DNA of 64,000 nucleotides from Apoda limacodes (taxonomy: Eukaryota; Arthropoda; Insecta; Lepidoptera; Limacodidae). Every line of letters starts with the position of its first letter. Positions within the stretch are counted from its first letter, which is position 1. Under the pieces are notes generated by a model. It did no database searches, was not told the DNA's origin, and saw nothing but the letters and a program-made list of their open reading frames with translations. Both the position numbers and the translations under genes were made by a program. Shown here one piece after another: positions 40,950 to 52,117 of the stretch. Where the stretch lies: positions 14,253,019 through 14,317,018 of the forward strand of contig OX291546.1 of assembly GCA_946406115.1 (NCBI GenBank). The letters run 5' to 3'.

Positions 40950-42190
40950 GTGTAGAGTTTGTAAAGTAAGGGCTAGTAGAGCTCGGGCGTGTAGAGTTAG
41001 AAGCTTAACTCTACATGAGATCTGATAACTTGACAGTGCGAGCCTCGTCTTGGACATATTTTACATGAAAATGTTTTTGGTAGGATATTTACGACACACA
41101 TGATTACTAGGGTAAAGGATATCTTTATAAGCTCTTAACCTTATTATAATTATTATATTGTGAGATTAACGATAACTTCTCAATTTTAACCTTTCAAATA
41201 TGTATAGGTATGTATGTATATGTACGACTGAAACCCTGACTTATTTTCAGTATCACTACCATAGCTATGATTATATATGAATATTGAAGATTTTATTACT
41301 AGTTGTGTCCCACGGTTTCATCTGCGTATTACATTCTTTATTCTGTGGTAATACACAGTTTACAGCAATGCGTGCGTAGCGAACAATTTATCTACGTGTA
41401 GATGAAGGTTTAAAACTATCAGTTAAAGCTTTATTGAGTTGCACAGAGACAAACAAACACACAATCTAGCCCTGTCTGTTATATAAGGATAACTAGCACT
41501 TCGATGTACATATAAGTATTTGTATTCTTTAACAATATCTGGTACATACCAATCGAACAAGCCTAGCTTAGTTTGGGACCAGATGACGTGAAAAACATAT
41601 TTTTTAATACGAGCAATGAGTCCCACAAAATCCGTTCAGTACTACCTACTTATTCAGTAAATCTATTTTCAGTTGGTCGGATACATATAACGTCTCCTTC
41701 GACAGGCACGTGCGTAGTTGAAGTTTGATTAATAGCAGAGTTATTTCTGTTTACGGTTTCAGTGAATATTGTATAAAAGAAAAAATATCCTTTGTTGTCA
41801 TTTTTCTTTTACGATGAATATGATTGTGTTTGAATTTATTATAAGTAAAAGATACCTAATCACTTGCGTTAAACGTATAAATTATGACAAGTTTTTAGAC
41901 GTGTACTACGACTACGAACATACTTTATTAATAAATCGTAAGGGGGTGTCCATTAATTACGTCAGGCGTTAAGAGGGTTAGGCGTCAAGCCGAATCGCAC
42001 TCAATCGCACTCAATCTCACATGGAGAAAAGGAAGAGTCTTGTCAAATATCACATTATTTTAGTTTTCGCAAGTAACCATGTAGAATTGCGAGAAAACTG
42101 GGCTACATTAGGTAAAACCTGTTTTTCCACTAAAATATGGCAAAATCCTACACAATAATAATACACATTATTATTTAACAGTTACTAATT
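40950..42190. other. AT-rich spacer with a Helitron-like end remnant
   Basis: 41303-41345 ('ACTAGTTGTGTCCCACGGTT') resembles an inverted CTAG-ended Helitron terminus. Nothing else was recognised; frames at 41423-41626 and 41769-41972 lack motifs. Confidence 0.35.
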
Positions 42191-42191
42191 C

Positions 42192-42320
42192 ATCATATCA
42201 GCTTATATTGGTCCACTTCTGGATATAAGCCTCCTCTATGGAGTGCCATATCTCCCGGTCCTCTGCCTTCCGCATCCAGCCACCACCAGCCACTTTTTTA
42301 AGGGCGTTGGTCCACGTTAG
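42192..42320 (-). pseudogene. C-terminal tail of an RTE-like LINE
   Basis: Minus strand: 'WTNALKKVAGGGWMRKAEDR' then 'EIWHSIEEAYIQKWT', close to the RTE C-terminal pattern. It ends at a nearby stop followed by 'TATGATG'. Better preserved than the piece at 14115-14345. Confidence 0.6.
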
Positions 42321-42324
42321 TGTT

Positions 42325-43465
42325 TAAGTAATTTGAATCATGTGCTGTTCATAAACCTACTTCTGAGAACAAAAACGGTAAGCCAAGATATAACTGCCCC
42401 TCGTTAGTTAGTGGCCCAGTAAGAATTTTTTTGGCCTAAAAAAGACTTATAGTTACTGCCTTACTAATGCCATCTGTGACTATCGAATATCATTGAGCAT
42501 ACTTCAAAGTGTCTTTCTATGTATAGGTTCATTATTTTTTTCCACTTTTGAAAGCAGGTATATAAAAGCCAACAAATAAACTCAAAAAAAAATTAATATA
42601 AATCTTAAAAGTTTAGATTTTACGAAATGTTATTAAGATTGAAATGCCTGTTAAAGTGTAACTAATAAATATTTGTTGTGAATAAAACGAACATAAGCTC
42701 ATATTACTTAAAAAGCCCCTTCAAAAAGCTTCAATTGTCTTTATCCTCTTAAAGTACGCTTGTATGGTATCGTAACAAGAACCACTTGTACATATATCGA
42801 TATCGGTCGCATGCTCAAGTGAGTGTGCAGAGTATTTCGGAATATTTCAGCGTAGTTTCAATTTGGTTCCAGTATTCTAAATACATATCTCTAAATTTTC
42901 TGATGATGCTTTCGTGGACAAAACTAACGTAAAAGAAAATGGTTTCTTTGGAGCCAAAGATTACACACATAAGAGCTATCTAAAAAGCCTCAAAATAATT
43001 TTAAATTTACTCTCCACTCGATAGGGTGGTAAAAAATATATATTTATTTCCGCTTGAATGTACAGAACGCGCGCGCATGCTGACCAAATATGTGGTGAAT
43101 ACGATACACCTGTATCAAAAACATCCTACCATACGACAAATGCTGGTACAAAGACCAGCCGTATCATGTGCACAAATGCTTTAGTGTAATTTATTGACAT
43201 GATTCGTTCCTGTGTATGTGAGAGGCATTCTTAACAGAAAAAAACCTAAATATCAATACATTTTTTACAATTTTCAATGTACTTACGTATTAGCAGAAGG
43301 AACTAAACTCTTCCATATAACGCCTGTTGTATAATAACGCATCGATACTTTTAAAATTAAAACCTACTTTTTGTTTAATAATCATAATGAAGAAAATTGG
43401 CTTGCTGTTAGCAATGGGCCTATATTAAACAGAGCATAGATAACTTACCTACCTACTTAGGTTTT
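42325..43465. other. AT-rich spacer, no gene
   Basis: Nothing matched; 'CGCGCGCGCATGC' at about 43069-43081 is an isolated GC island. Confidence 0.3.
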
Positions 43466-43467
43466 GC

Positions 43468-43600
43468 TATCCGGTACCAACAATTAAATTTTTCTTTTCT
43501 TTACTCTTCACGCTTAAACCACTGTACGTATTAAGATGAAATTTGGAATGAAGATAGTCTGAGTACCGGGAAAGGACATAGGCTACTTGAAAACGTGACG
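43468..43600 (+). repeat. Remnant of the 'CACGCTTAAACCAC...ATGAAATTTGG' repeat
   Basis: 'TTCACGCTTAAACCACTG', 'AAGATGAAATTTGGAATGAA' and 'GGGAAAGGACATAGGCTACT' are mirrored on the minus strand at 59205-59345. Confidence 0.5.
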
Positions 43601-44084
43601 TTAAAATTCTATATCTTCACGGTTTTTCTGCCCATAAGGGGGTAACCAGAGGTTGGATACACACCGGCACCATATTTTGGGGGAGCAGCCTCGTTTCACA
43701 AACCACTTTAGTCCTGCGTGACAGGGAATGAGCCTATCGCCGCGACAGTCTCTGATGCTGTATGTAAAAACTAAGGAGGCGTCATATATGTCCCACACGT
43801 CATAAATTACCAACTTTAAAATAATAAGAGGTAATATAAAAGACCAGAGACAGAATAATATATCCCTATTGCCAGTTTCTGACGAGCTAGCTATAAAATG
43901 TCAGACAGGACTGGGCCAGCAAAAATTTTATTTAATTTTTTTGTAACGTTTGAAGTTGATGGTTTTTTTTTTTAATTAAATTCAAATTTATTTGATTTCG
44001 TTATACACACGTACACAAAATGGAATATTTTTTTTTAAAACTGCTTGGTATACTGATGGCCACTATTTACCATATAATTTTAAG

Positions 44085-44230
44085 TTATTATAATAGGTCC
44101 AAACTCAAAGTCAAATTTTTTTTATTTAAATTTGAGTCCAACAATCGAAATCCCTTAATTTACGGTTACAGACCCGGAGAATCGTTTGCCATCATTTTTA
44201 GAGTGATGTCTGTGTGTATGTTTGTATGTA
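44085..44230 (+). repeat. Second copy of the 1440-1600 repeat
   Basis: 'TTATTATAATAGGTCC', 'CAGACCCGGAGAATCGTTTG' and 'TTTAGAGTGATG' occur in the same order. It carries an extra 'AAATTTGAGTCCAAC' block. Confidence 0.6.
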
Positions 44231-44239
44231 GGTTAGCTT

Positions 44240-44820
44240 ACCAGGAACTTGGGAGATATTGTGAAAAAGTCTGGAGTAATCGGGTCTTGCGTTCTCGGGG
44301 GCAAAATGTATGAAAGAACATCTCAACTTTCGAGACTAAGTAAGCAAGGTCTCTAAAGATAAGAAGTTCTTCCATACACTTTACCCCCGAAAACGCGAGA
44401 CCAAGACTTTTTCGCAATAAGCTCCCTAATAAACTAAAAGTCAACTAAAATTATTAACTATTCTAATCGCTCGAAGTGAGACGCAAATTATAGCAAAGTT
44501 AAATAAAAAAAAATTAAACTCTGATTACTTCCTAAATTTACGATACTCATAACAAAAAATTGTTATGCAAATTGTTCGAAACTCCGAAGTCCAACGATAA
44601 AAACTTACTGTTAACGATTTCACTCCTAATCTTCGTATATTCTTAGAAAGTTAAATCCCTAAATCGGAGGGTAAGATAACCCAGAAGTTTATCTTGTAAT
44701 ATATGCATGTCTGAAGAGGTTTGGTTAAATAATCTTTACTGAGGAAATGGTCTTATCTTTTTAGGTTACTACATACGAGATACATAATATAATATTACTC
44801 AAAAATCAAAAGTTCGAATA
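44240..44820. other. Spacer with a short imperfect inverted repeat
   Basis: 'GGTCTTGCGTTCTCGGGGGC' near 44282-44301 and 'CGCGAGACCAAGACTTTTTC' near 44393 are partly complementary, as are 'GTGAAAAAGTCTGG' and its mirror; one small degraded foldback is possible. Confidence 0.35.
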
Positions 44821-44824
44821 ACAT

Positions 44825-45605
44825 TAAAAAAAACCGGTCAAGTGCGAGTCTGGCGAGGGTTACGTAAAAGGTAAACTGTATTGAGGGACAAACTTAACTT
44901 CAACAACTGTTGTCCCAATACATCGAAATAGCGGAAAAAAAAAACTTGTGATTGTGATATGTGATGTAACAACAAATTTACGGTTTTCAGGGTTTTTTCT
45001 TTAAGTGTGCTATATGGCATTGCTTCTTGGCAAATTTTATGATTCTAGGTCAACTTGAAGTACCCCATAGGTTTTGATTTATTTGTGTTACAATATGCGA
45101 CAAAAATAACCGTATTTTGGGCAATTTTTTTTAAATTGCAATGACTTTGAAACATGATTCTTCTACAACTGTAAGTGACCGTAGACTTTAGTATTTGATA
45201 TGAATTTCCACTTGATATCTCCTCGCGTTCTTGAGTAAAATGATCTTGTCAGACAGACAAACAACGACAAATTAACTAATTTCGGATTTTTTCCTATATT
45301 TGTGATTTACTTCGTGTGAAATTTCATGATTCTAGGTCTACGGGAAGTACCTCGTAGGTTTTGATTTAATTGTGAAAAAAATGGCCGTATTTCGGCAGTT
45401 TTTTTTTTATTGCATTGACATAGAAGCTTGATATTTTTACAGCTATACCGTGGGGTCCGTAGAAGTTAGTATTTGATATTAATTTTAATTGTTTAACAAC
45501 CTTTACGCGTTTCTGAAAAAAGGGTCGTCACATACAGACAGACGAAGAATAAAGTGATCCTATAAGTGTTTCTTTTTTTTCCTTTTGAGGTACGGAAACT
45601 CTTAA
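44825..45605 (+). repeat. Near-complete copy of the 'AAGTGCGAGTCGGACTCGC' repeat family
   Basis: It starts 'AACCGGTCAAGTGCGAGTCT' and ends 'GTGATCCTATAAGTG' then 'TTTGAGGTACGGAAAC'. Inside, a segment of about 280 bp is duplicated in tandem: 'TTTTATGATTCTAGGTCAAC' (45037) and 'TTTCATGATTCTAGGTCTAC' (45322), each followed by 'GAAGTACC' and 'AGGTTTTGATTTA' and later by GACAGACA units. No coding capacity. The superfamily is unknown to me. Confidence 0.65.
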
Positions 45606-45702
45606 AAGAATACGGGAAGGAATAGATGTTGGATAGCTGATAAAAAATAAAAAAAAAAAAAAAATTTCAGTACAGATAAGGCAACATTAATTTTATATAA
45701 GA

Positions 45703-45800
45703 CTAGCTTTTGCCAGCGGCTTCGCCCGCCCCTAAATTTTGTTATCAGCGTAGGATTCTCACGGCAACTCCTCAATTATTGAAAATAAAATTGGATGGTG
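45703..45800 (-). mobile_element. Helitron 3' end with intact CTAG
   Basis: On the minus strand it ends 'GGGCGGGCGAAGCCGCTGGC' and AAAAGCTAG (45703-45706), with A/T flanks. Only the 3' portion is recognisable. Confidence 0.7.
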
Positions 45801-46039
45801 AAAATATTTTTAAATAATAGGTACGGCCCTTCCCCCGACGACCTTGCACATCAAATTTTGTTTTAAATTAAAGACTTGCGATGAATAACGTATTTAATTG
45901 GATAAGGATTAATATCATGTTTATTGAAAAACCTTCGCAATTAATGAATTATTTTAGAACAAATTTGGTTATCTTAAAAACGGAGCCAACCTTAAAAGAT
46001 AGACATATGCAGTCGCGGAATTTTTTAAAGAACTTTTAA

Positions 46040-46315
46040 AGAGGATCGATTCTGTCATACATGATTTTTGCGGAATTTTAACCGTTTACACAGCGCACGG
46101 AGCGGAAACTCTCAAAAGGAAAAAAAACTCCCGATTTAAAAAAATCTTCATTGGTGCTCCGCTTCTATTAGTCTTAGCGTTGATATATAGCATATAGCCT
46201 TCCTCGATAAATGGGCTTTCTAACATTGAAAGATTTTTTCAAATCGAACCAATAGTTTCTAAGAGTAGCGCGTTTAAACAAACAAACTCTTCAGCTTTAT
46301 ATATTAGTATAGATT
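46040..46315 (+). repeat. Dispersed repeat ending 'ATATATTAGTATAGA'
   Basis: 'CTAACATTGAAAGATTTTTT', 'CAAATCGAACCAATAGTTTC' and 'AGCGCGTTTAAACAAACAAA' lead to the AT-rich end. I recognise this as a common lepidopteran repeat 3' end, but there is no second copy in the window. Confidence 0.4.
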
Positions 46316-46565
46316 TTCTTTGCATGGCCTGTTATAAAGCATGTACTCACTTACAAATAGTACCAACAACATTTTTTCTTTTTTTAAAATAATGAAGTGG
46401 CCAGTGTTAATCGACTCCGCTACTACAGACGCCCTGAGCGATGAATTAATCAAAGATAAGGGCAGGAATGCTGGAAATCATAAGTTTTTTCATCTTATAT
46501 GTAATGTTCAATTTAATTCTGAAATTTGATTTTCTTTTAATAATTGCCCAAATATGAATAATACT

Positions 46566-46666
46566 CCGTAGTATGGCAACTTCGGCAGAAGACGCCGGTG
46601 CCAGACATGATCGAACGCCTTCGCTATGTCCAGGCTACATGCCAATGCCTCCCCCTGACTCGCAAT
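46566..46666 (-). pseudogene. LINE family L copy 4: isolated 101-bp RT fragment
   Basis: The minus strand encodes 'SQGEALACSLDIAKAFDHVW' then 'HRRLLPKLPYYGV', the motif A region corresponding to 37253-37353. It is truncated on both sides, unlike the 3'-anchored copies. Confidence 0.85.
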
Positions 46667-46669
46667 AAA

Positions 46670-47620
46670 CATATCGTATTTTATCTGTCTCGTGTGTAAC
46701 AATATTTATGATCATATTATGCTGAATTTCATATTATAAATATAATAAGGTTGAAAGTTGTTACATAAATTTCAATTATAGCAAAGATAAAGTGTCGTCG
46801 TACGTACGACCAAGTGCGATATGGAACCACGTAAGCATATTTTATTACAATTTTGTTTGAAAGACATTCAAACCTGTAAACTTGTTTGTTGTCATATCAA
46901 CATTTTAACACTCTATTTGAAAAAGAAATACAATAACGCGTTTTTATGTTTTTGAAACATATATTTAATGTACAAAAACCTAAAAAATTATCTGTCTGTG
47001 TAAGCAAACATTACATAGTTTTTTATTTAAAACTAAACATATATTGATAATCAACATTTATATATTTTATTTAGTAGATAGGTAGTATATAAATAAAAAA
47101 AAAGATACAGCAGTCTCAGATATAGCCATAACCAAAACTGTACGGAAGCAAATTCGCAAACACCACCTTACAAAGACAATATTTAAATTAATATCATATC
47201 TAAAGTATATTCCATACGTAGTAGTATTATCTGTGCACACCAGCGAGAGTTGACTGAATACTAAAGCCGGGTAATTTGGGAAGTTTCATGGCTCGTTGGA
47301 CGCTGCGAAAAGCGCTCGCTACATCCTCTCTCTACGCATGCTTGAACACTTCCATTCAAATGTACAGTGTATTTGCATACACTACATTTACTTATTTAGA
47401 CCTTTTGATATACCGAGTAATTTTTTAGTTTAGGTATTTATTATAAAATTTTATATTAATTATTATAAAATACTTTATTCCACATAATATAAAAACTTTT
47501 TATACGAGTGTTTGAACGAGATCTAGTAACTAGTTTTTTTTTTTTTATTACGTAATAAATTGTAAACCGCAATTTACCTTTCATTCAATCAACTCAAATA
47601 TAAAAATATTTTTGTTTGAG
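46670..47620. other. AT-rich spacer, no gene
   Basis: No repeat matched. A GC blip near 47290-47340 ('GGACGCTGCGAAAAGCGCTC') is unassigned. Confidence 0.3.
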
Positions 47621-47624
47621 TTTG

Positions 47625-47695
47625 TAGATAACATAAATGGTGGTAGGTACGGAACCCTCGGTGCGCGAGTCCAACTCGCACTTGGCTGGGTTTTT
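47625..47695 (-). repeat. Start of the 'AAGTGCGAGTCGGACTCGC' family, inverted fragment
   Basis: Minus strand: 'AGCCAAGTGCGAGTTGGACT', 'CGCGCACCGAGGGTTCCGTA' and 'CCTACCACCATTTATG'. Confidence 0.65.
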
Positions 47696-47699
47696 TTAA

Positions 47700-49035
47700 A
47701 CTATGTTTCGCGGACGCGCTATGAACGAACCGAGAACTGAGTGCGCATTCATTTGTTGTCAATTAGAAATAGTCTTATTTATTCTAAGATAAAACACATT
47801 TAACTTAACTAGCAGTTGGCGTTAATATTATTGGATGATAACCGTTAAAAAGCATGTTACATAAAATAATAGACTTTTATTTGGTTAACGGTAAAAATTG
47901 AGGTCAGTGAAAATAAACCTTTTTATGTTTGTACGTTAAATTGTTTATTTCGTTCAATAATAAATTTAACACATTACTGATAACATTCACAGTGACGAGT
48001 TGCTTTTGATCCGTGTAAATTATTGTTTTAGTTTATGATTTTTACGAGGTTACGAGAAGTATGTACCGGCTTTAAGAAAATCATAGATCTTTTGAGAAAT
48101 TATATTCTAAAGTGCAAACAGGGAAATATTTTTTTTATAAGAATTTCGATATTTTGTTGGTTAGGATTTAGCAGTTACAATTAAATCCTTTTCTTTTTGA
48201 AAAGCTAATGTTGGAATAATTGATTAATTAGATTGCCCGGTATATATTATTATTAAAAGAAAACGTAAATGAATCCTAAAGACGTGTTGAATAAAAAAAG
48301 GCCCATACTTTCTCTGTCATGTGCCCTGCACTGGCGATATAGGTATGTAAATGTACAGATGTCTGTAATGTCTGTCATGCCTCTTTAAAACAGCTTCTAT
48401 TTTGTATATTTACATTTTTATTTAACATTATTTCAATTTAAACTATTGGTGCGATGTTAAATTTTTAACATGTAGTTCATAATTTCTGTACAAAAAATGT
48501 AAAAATTATTGTTAATATTGACTTAACCAAGTGTAAATAAAACTGTTCCTATGGTGATAATAAAGAAATACAAATACAAATGTCCACTCACCCACATAAC
48601 AAAAACAGTTCTATAAAGTGACATAAAATATCTAGGTACATAGTTCTTAGTTGTCCCGTTCTATAGAAAAAGATAAACCCGAACTCCGTACCATATACCA
48701 AACTGGTCTGCGAAATTTGTCAATGGGAATAAATTTATCGCCCGTCATTGGTTGGAATGTTACTTTTACTGTAATATATGGCATAGCTGGTTTCAGTTCC
48801 GTTTGATACTGTGTATTTTAATATCGACATGAAGATTATTACGAATTCCGTGTGTAAAATATTGGTTTCTATATATGTACATACTTTTCACGTCATCATA
48901 GCTTAGATTTGAATTATTATTTAAAAACTAGATCAATTTCTGTCCTAGTTTATTTATTAATTGTAAAGCTCTTGAGAAGGAGTTAGACTCGAGGGTTCAG
49001 TACGGAATAAATAAAACGTGAAACATCAATCGATC
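47700..49035. other. AT-rich spacer, no gene
   Basis: 48540-48592 has an 'AATAAAGAAATACAAATACAAA' style A-rich stretch that could be a retroelement 3' end. Otherwise nothing was recognised. Confidence 0.3.
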
Positions 49036-49039
49036 TTGA

Positions 49040-49392
49040 ATGCCACTTTTTATTACAAAGGGTTTTTACAAAATATCCAATATTAATATTAATAGGTGTA
49101 AATAAAGGTTACTGGTGCAGTAAATAATGGGAAATGCAACTGAAAAATTATAACAAAAACAAACAAAACAGTTATTACGTGCAGCAAAGACAAGGTATTT
49201 CAAGCAAGTAATTGCCATTTTAACAGTTAATTGGAACAGTATCCGCAACAGTATCCAAGATCTCGTAGTTGGCAAGTTCGCCAAATTGTTTTGTTGACTC
49301 AAATCACAGCAGATGGTGACAGTCAGGATTTGCATACTCATTGGAATATTTGCTGCTTTCTCTATTATTCTCATTAATATCCATACAAATTA
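49040..49392 (-). other. Possible decayed 3' exon, unidentified
   Basis: On the minus strand an ATG at about 49383 opens 'MDINENNRESSKYSNEYANP' and 'DCHHLL', then a TGA, then the same frame continues 'FESTKQFGELANYEILDTVA' to a TAA. The composition looks like protein. An AATAAA follows near 49050. A longer frame in another phase (102 residues, hydrophobic) has no motif. It could be a host gene fragment or a chance run. Confidence 0.2.
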
Positions 49393-49394
49393 AA

Positions 49395-50015
49395 ATACAA
49401 GTGTAGCTTCAGTAATTTATTTCAGACTTGGATTTATTTGTAGTAAAAGCGAAATAATATTGTTACTATTCTCAATAATCTTATACATAATTGTACACTG
49501 AATAGAATTCTATGTTCTATATTAGCTTTTGTAATAAAAATAATAGTATTCTTTAGCCTTTTTAAAACCCATTGTTCATAACCACAAAAATCTTAAGAGG
49601 ACCCTCAATGCGAATAAACATTTGTTTTAAGGGTGTTATGCAAAAATCGACGATGTTGATTTCAAATAAAGGTAATTTTTATGTGACAAAAATATCTTGG
49701 TAATTGGCGAACGGCTTATTACACAAGCGATAGAAAATCTATTACAGTAATTTGTTAGCTTTGTGGTTACTTGACATTATATGTAATAAAATATGTTTCC
49801 GCTGCTAATTTATAAGAAATTACGGATTAAAAATAGAAAAATAAAAGAGGACAATAGAACATACTGGGTGGACTGCAATCGGGTGCTAGGATAATTGACA
49901 AAATTTCCTTTTTTTTTAATATTATTCTTCGATAATGCATATCAAAGTTTAACAAATACCACCACTTATGCCAATTTGACAAATTAAAATTTGGAATAAG
50001 GAAGCGAAAAAACAG
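49395..50015. other. AT-rich spacer, no gene
   Basis: Nothing recognised. Confidence 0.3.
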
Positions 50016-50017
50016 TT

Positions 50018-50760
50018 TTTACAGTGATACATTGTTTGTTCACACACCACTATTTTTTAAGTGTAGGAAAACATCGTAAGGACATCGTCTAATTTTGGAC
50101 AGTTTTTAGGTCAAAAAACGCTCAAGTGCGAATTGGACTCGCGCACCGAGGGTTCCGTACCTACTACCATTTACGTAATTTTCACGAAAGAGCAACTATA
50201 TTATTAAGAGTTTATAAACAGTTACACATTTTTTATTGAAAACGATATTCAAAGTTAAGCAATGACAAAGTTGAGCATCGAATTCCTGGCCAAGCCCGAA
50301 GTTGCTTAACTTTAAATATCGCTTCTAACAAACTGACTGTTTCTCTGAATAATATTGCTAAATGGCGTTGTACCAGTAATTTTTAATTGTAATGGCCTGG
50401 TCCCGTCTCACACTTGGCTGGTTTTTATCATTTGTAGTTATACTTTAGAATTCACACTATTTTTCACTGCAAGTTTGAAGTTTGTATATGTATTACTGTT
50501 TCTACGATAGAGCAAAAGAAATTAAAATGTGTTTCTTGTTCCCTTCTTAAATTTTTACTTTTTTAACTTTTTATTATTTGTTAGATAATTTCCCATTATA
50601 ATACATATTCTGTGAAAAATTGAGGCTTCTACCTATTTCGGTCTAAAAGCAGACAGACAGCGTCTTAGTAATAGGTATCCGTTGGCACTGTCCCAGAGGG
50701 ACCGGAACCCTAAAAAACGTATGTGGAGTACACAATCCGCAATGGACTATTAAATATATA
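50018..50760 (+). repeat. SINE family C remnant split by another repeat
   Basis: 50018-50104 has 'TTTGTTCACACACCACT' and 'GTAGGAAAACATCGTAAGGA'. 50716-50750 resumes with 'CGTATGTGGAGTACACAATC' and 'CGCAATGGACTATT', exactly the next part of the SINE body at 27288-27595. The interval is the insert listed separately. Confidence 0.5.
50105..50716 (+). repeat. 'AAGTGCGAGTCGGACTCGC' family copy inserted in a SINE
   Basis: It starts 'CTCAAGTGCGAATTGGACTC' and 'GCGCACCGAGGGTTCCGTAC', contains 'GATATTCAAAGTTAAGCAA', and ends 'GACCGGAACCCTAAAAAA'. 'AAAAAACG' occurs at both junctions and may be the target duplication. Confidence 0.6.
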
Positions 50761-50764
50761 TTTT

Positions 50765-51450
50765 ATGTATGTGTTGAGAAAAACTTTTTGATTATGATTT
50801 GGACGCAGTGTAAACATTTTTGTTGTTTCCTTTTTATTTTTGTGAGGCATTTTTTTACGCTTAGTAGGTACTAGTGAGTGAGTCTTTGCGTAATTGAATC
50901 ACAGTTGTCAGGTCCATGCACTCGCCCAAGCGTATTACGGGTGTAACAGCCAACTGTGACAAATGTCCGACACAGATTGCTATTTTCGTTTAATTGATCA
51001 TAATTTTCGTTTTTATTCTAGCAACTACCTAGATACGAAAGTAAGTATACTATACTAAGGTTTATTGTTTATTCCACAAATAAGGATATTTTATTATCTT
51101 ATGTTTTACCTAATCTTAAAATCCACATTTACGAGTATTCTAAATTAACTTTGATTTGAGAAATAGAGCTAACTTGAAGCTGCCATGTCAGCTTCAACTT
51201 GGTTCTGTATCCACTGCAGACGGAGGAAAAAGCTAACTCTATAAAGACTCTTAAGTTAATAAATCTATTCAGATTCCTTAACATCTGCTTAGCCAACGAT
51301 AATAGAAAATGTAAAAACTTTTTACAAAAAAAAACAACCGGGTTCGAAATAATGCACTAAAAAGGTAAAAATAATTCCTTATTTCCAAACATCTGATCTG
51401 AATTATAGTTTGCAGCTGGTGTCATGAGAGTATGATGTATACTAAACTGT
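50765..51450. other. AT-rich spacer, no gene
   Basis: A short palindrome 'TTGAAGCTGCCATGTCAGCTTCAA' spans about 51173-51197. Nothing else was recognised. Confidence 0.3.
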
Positions 51451-51590
51451 TAGGTATAGTCGCGGTCAGAAAATGTTTACCACCTTAAGGATCACAATTG
51501 CATGCACACATTTAAGTCGCAAGTTCTAAATGTCTATTTCATAATAATATGATTGACCATAGATTATCTTTTTTCTAATATGCTCTAGGA

Positions 51591-51989
51591 CAGGGATGGC
51601 GAACCTTTATTAATGAATGTGCCATTTTCTATGGAAAAAACAATACTGTACCTATGACGTGCCGTCAAAAAATCTGGGTTACTTAATAATAATGGAGAAA
51701 AATTAAACGAATTGCTGTTAACTTAAAGCTATTTAGATACTTGCAGCTCGAAATGTTTACAGCAATCGAAATGTTTAATATTTATATTCAAATTAAAAAA
51801 GAAATTAGAGAGATTTCTGCTGTTGAAAATTAGGTGCTAAAAATCTCACATTAGGGCAGGCTCTTACTTTGTTACTAAGCAGTATGGAAGCTAAACTAGA
51901 GTTCATTTCTAAAAATGACATGCGTAGGTGAAAATAGAAATCTCATAAATGATTTGCGTGCACGAATTGCCATGGGTTCGCCATCTCTG
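51591..51989. mobile_element. hAT-type MITE nested in the Tc1/mariner element
   Basis: Ends 'CAGGGATGGCGAACC' and 'GGGTTCGCCATCTCTG' are inverted. A perfect 8-bp target duplication CTCTAGGA lies at 51583-51590 and 51990-51997. 399 bp, AT-rich, non-coding. Confidence 0.9.
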
Positions 51990-52117
51990 CTCTAGGAGAT
52001 GGACTGACTACTATCAAGTTTTAATATATAGAAAACCTTCTTTGAAAAAACTAATATTTTAGTTTTTTAAATAAGAATATGAAGAAATAATAAAATAGAC
52101 ACTTCGAAAATCTTTAT

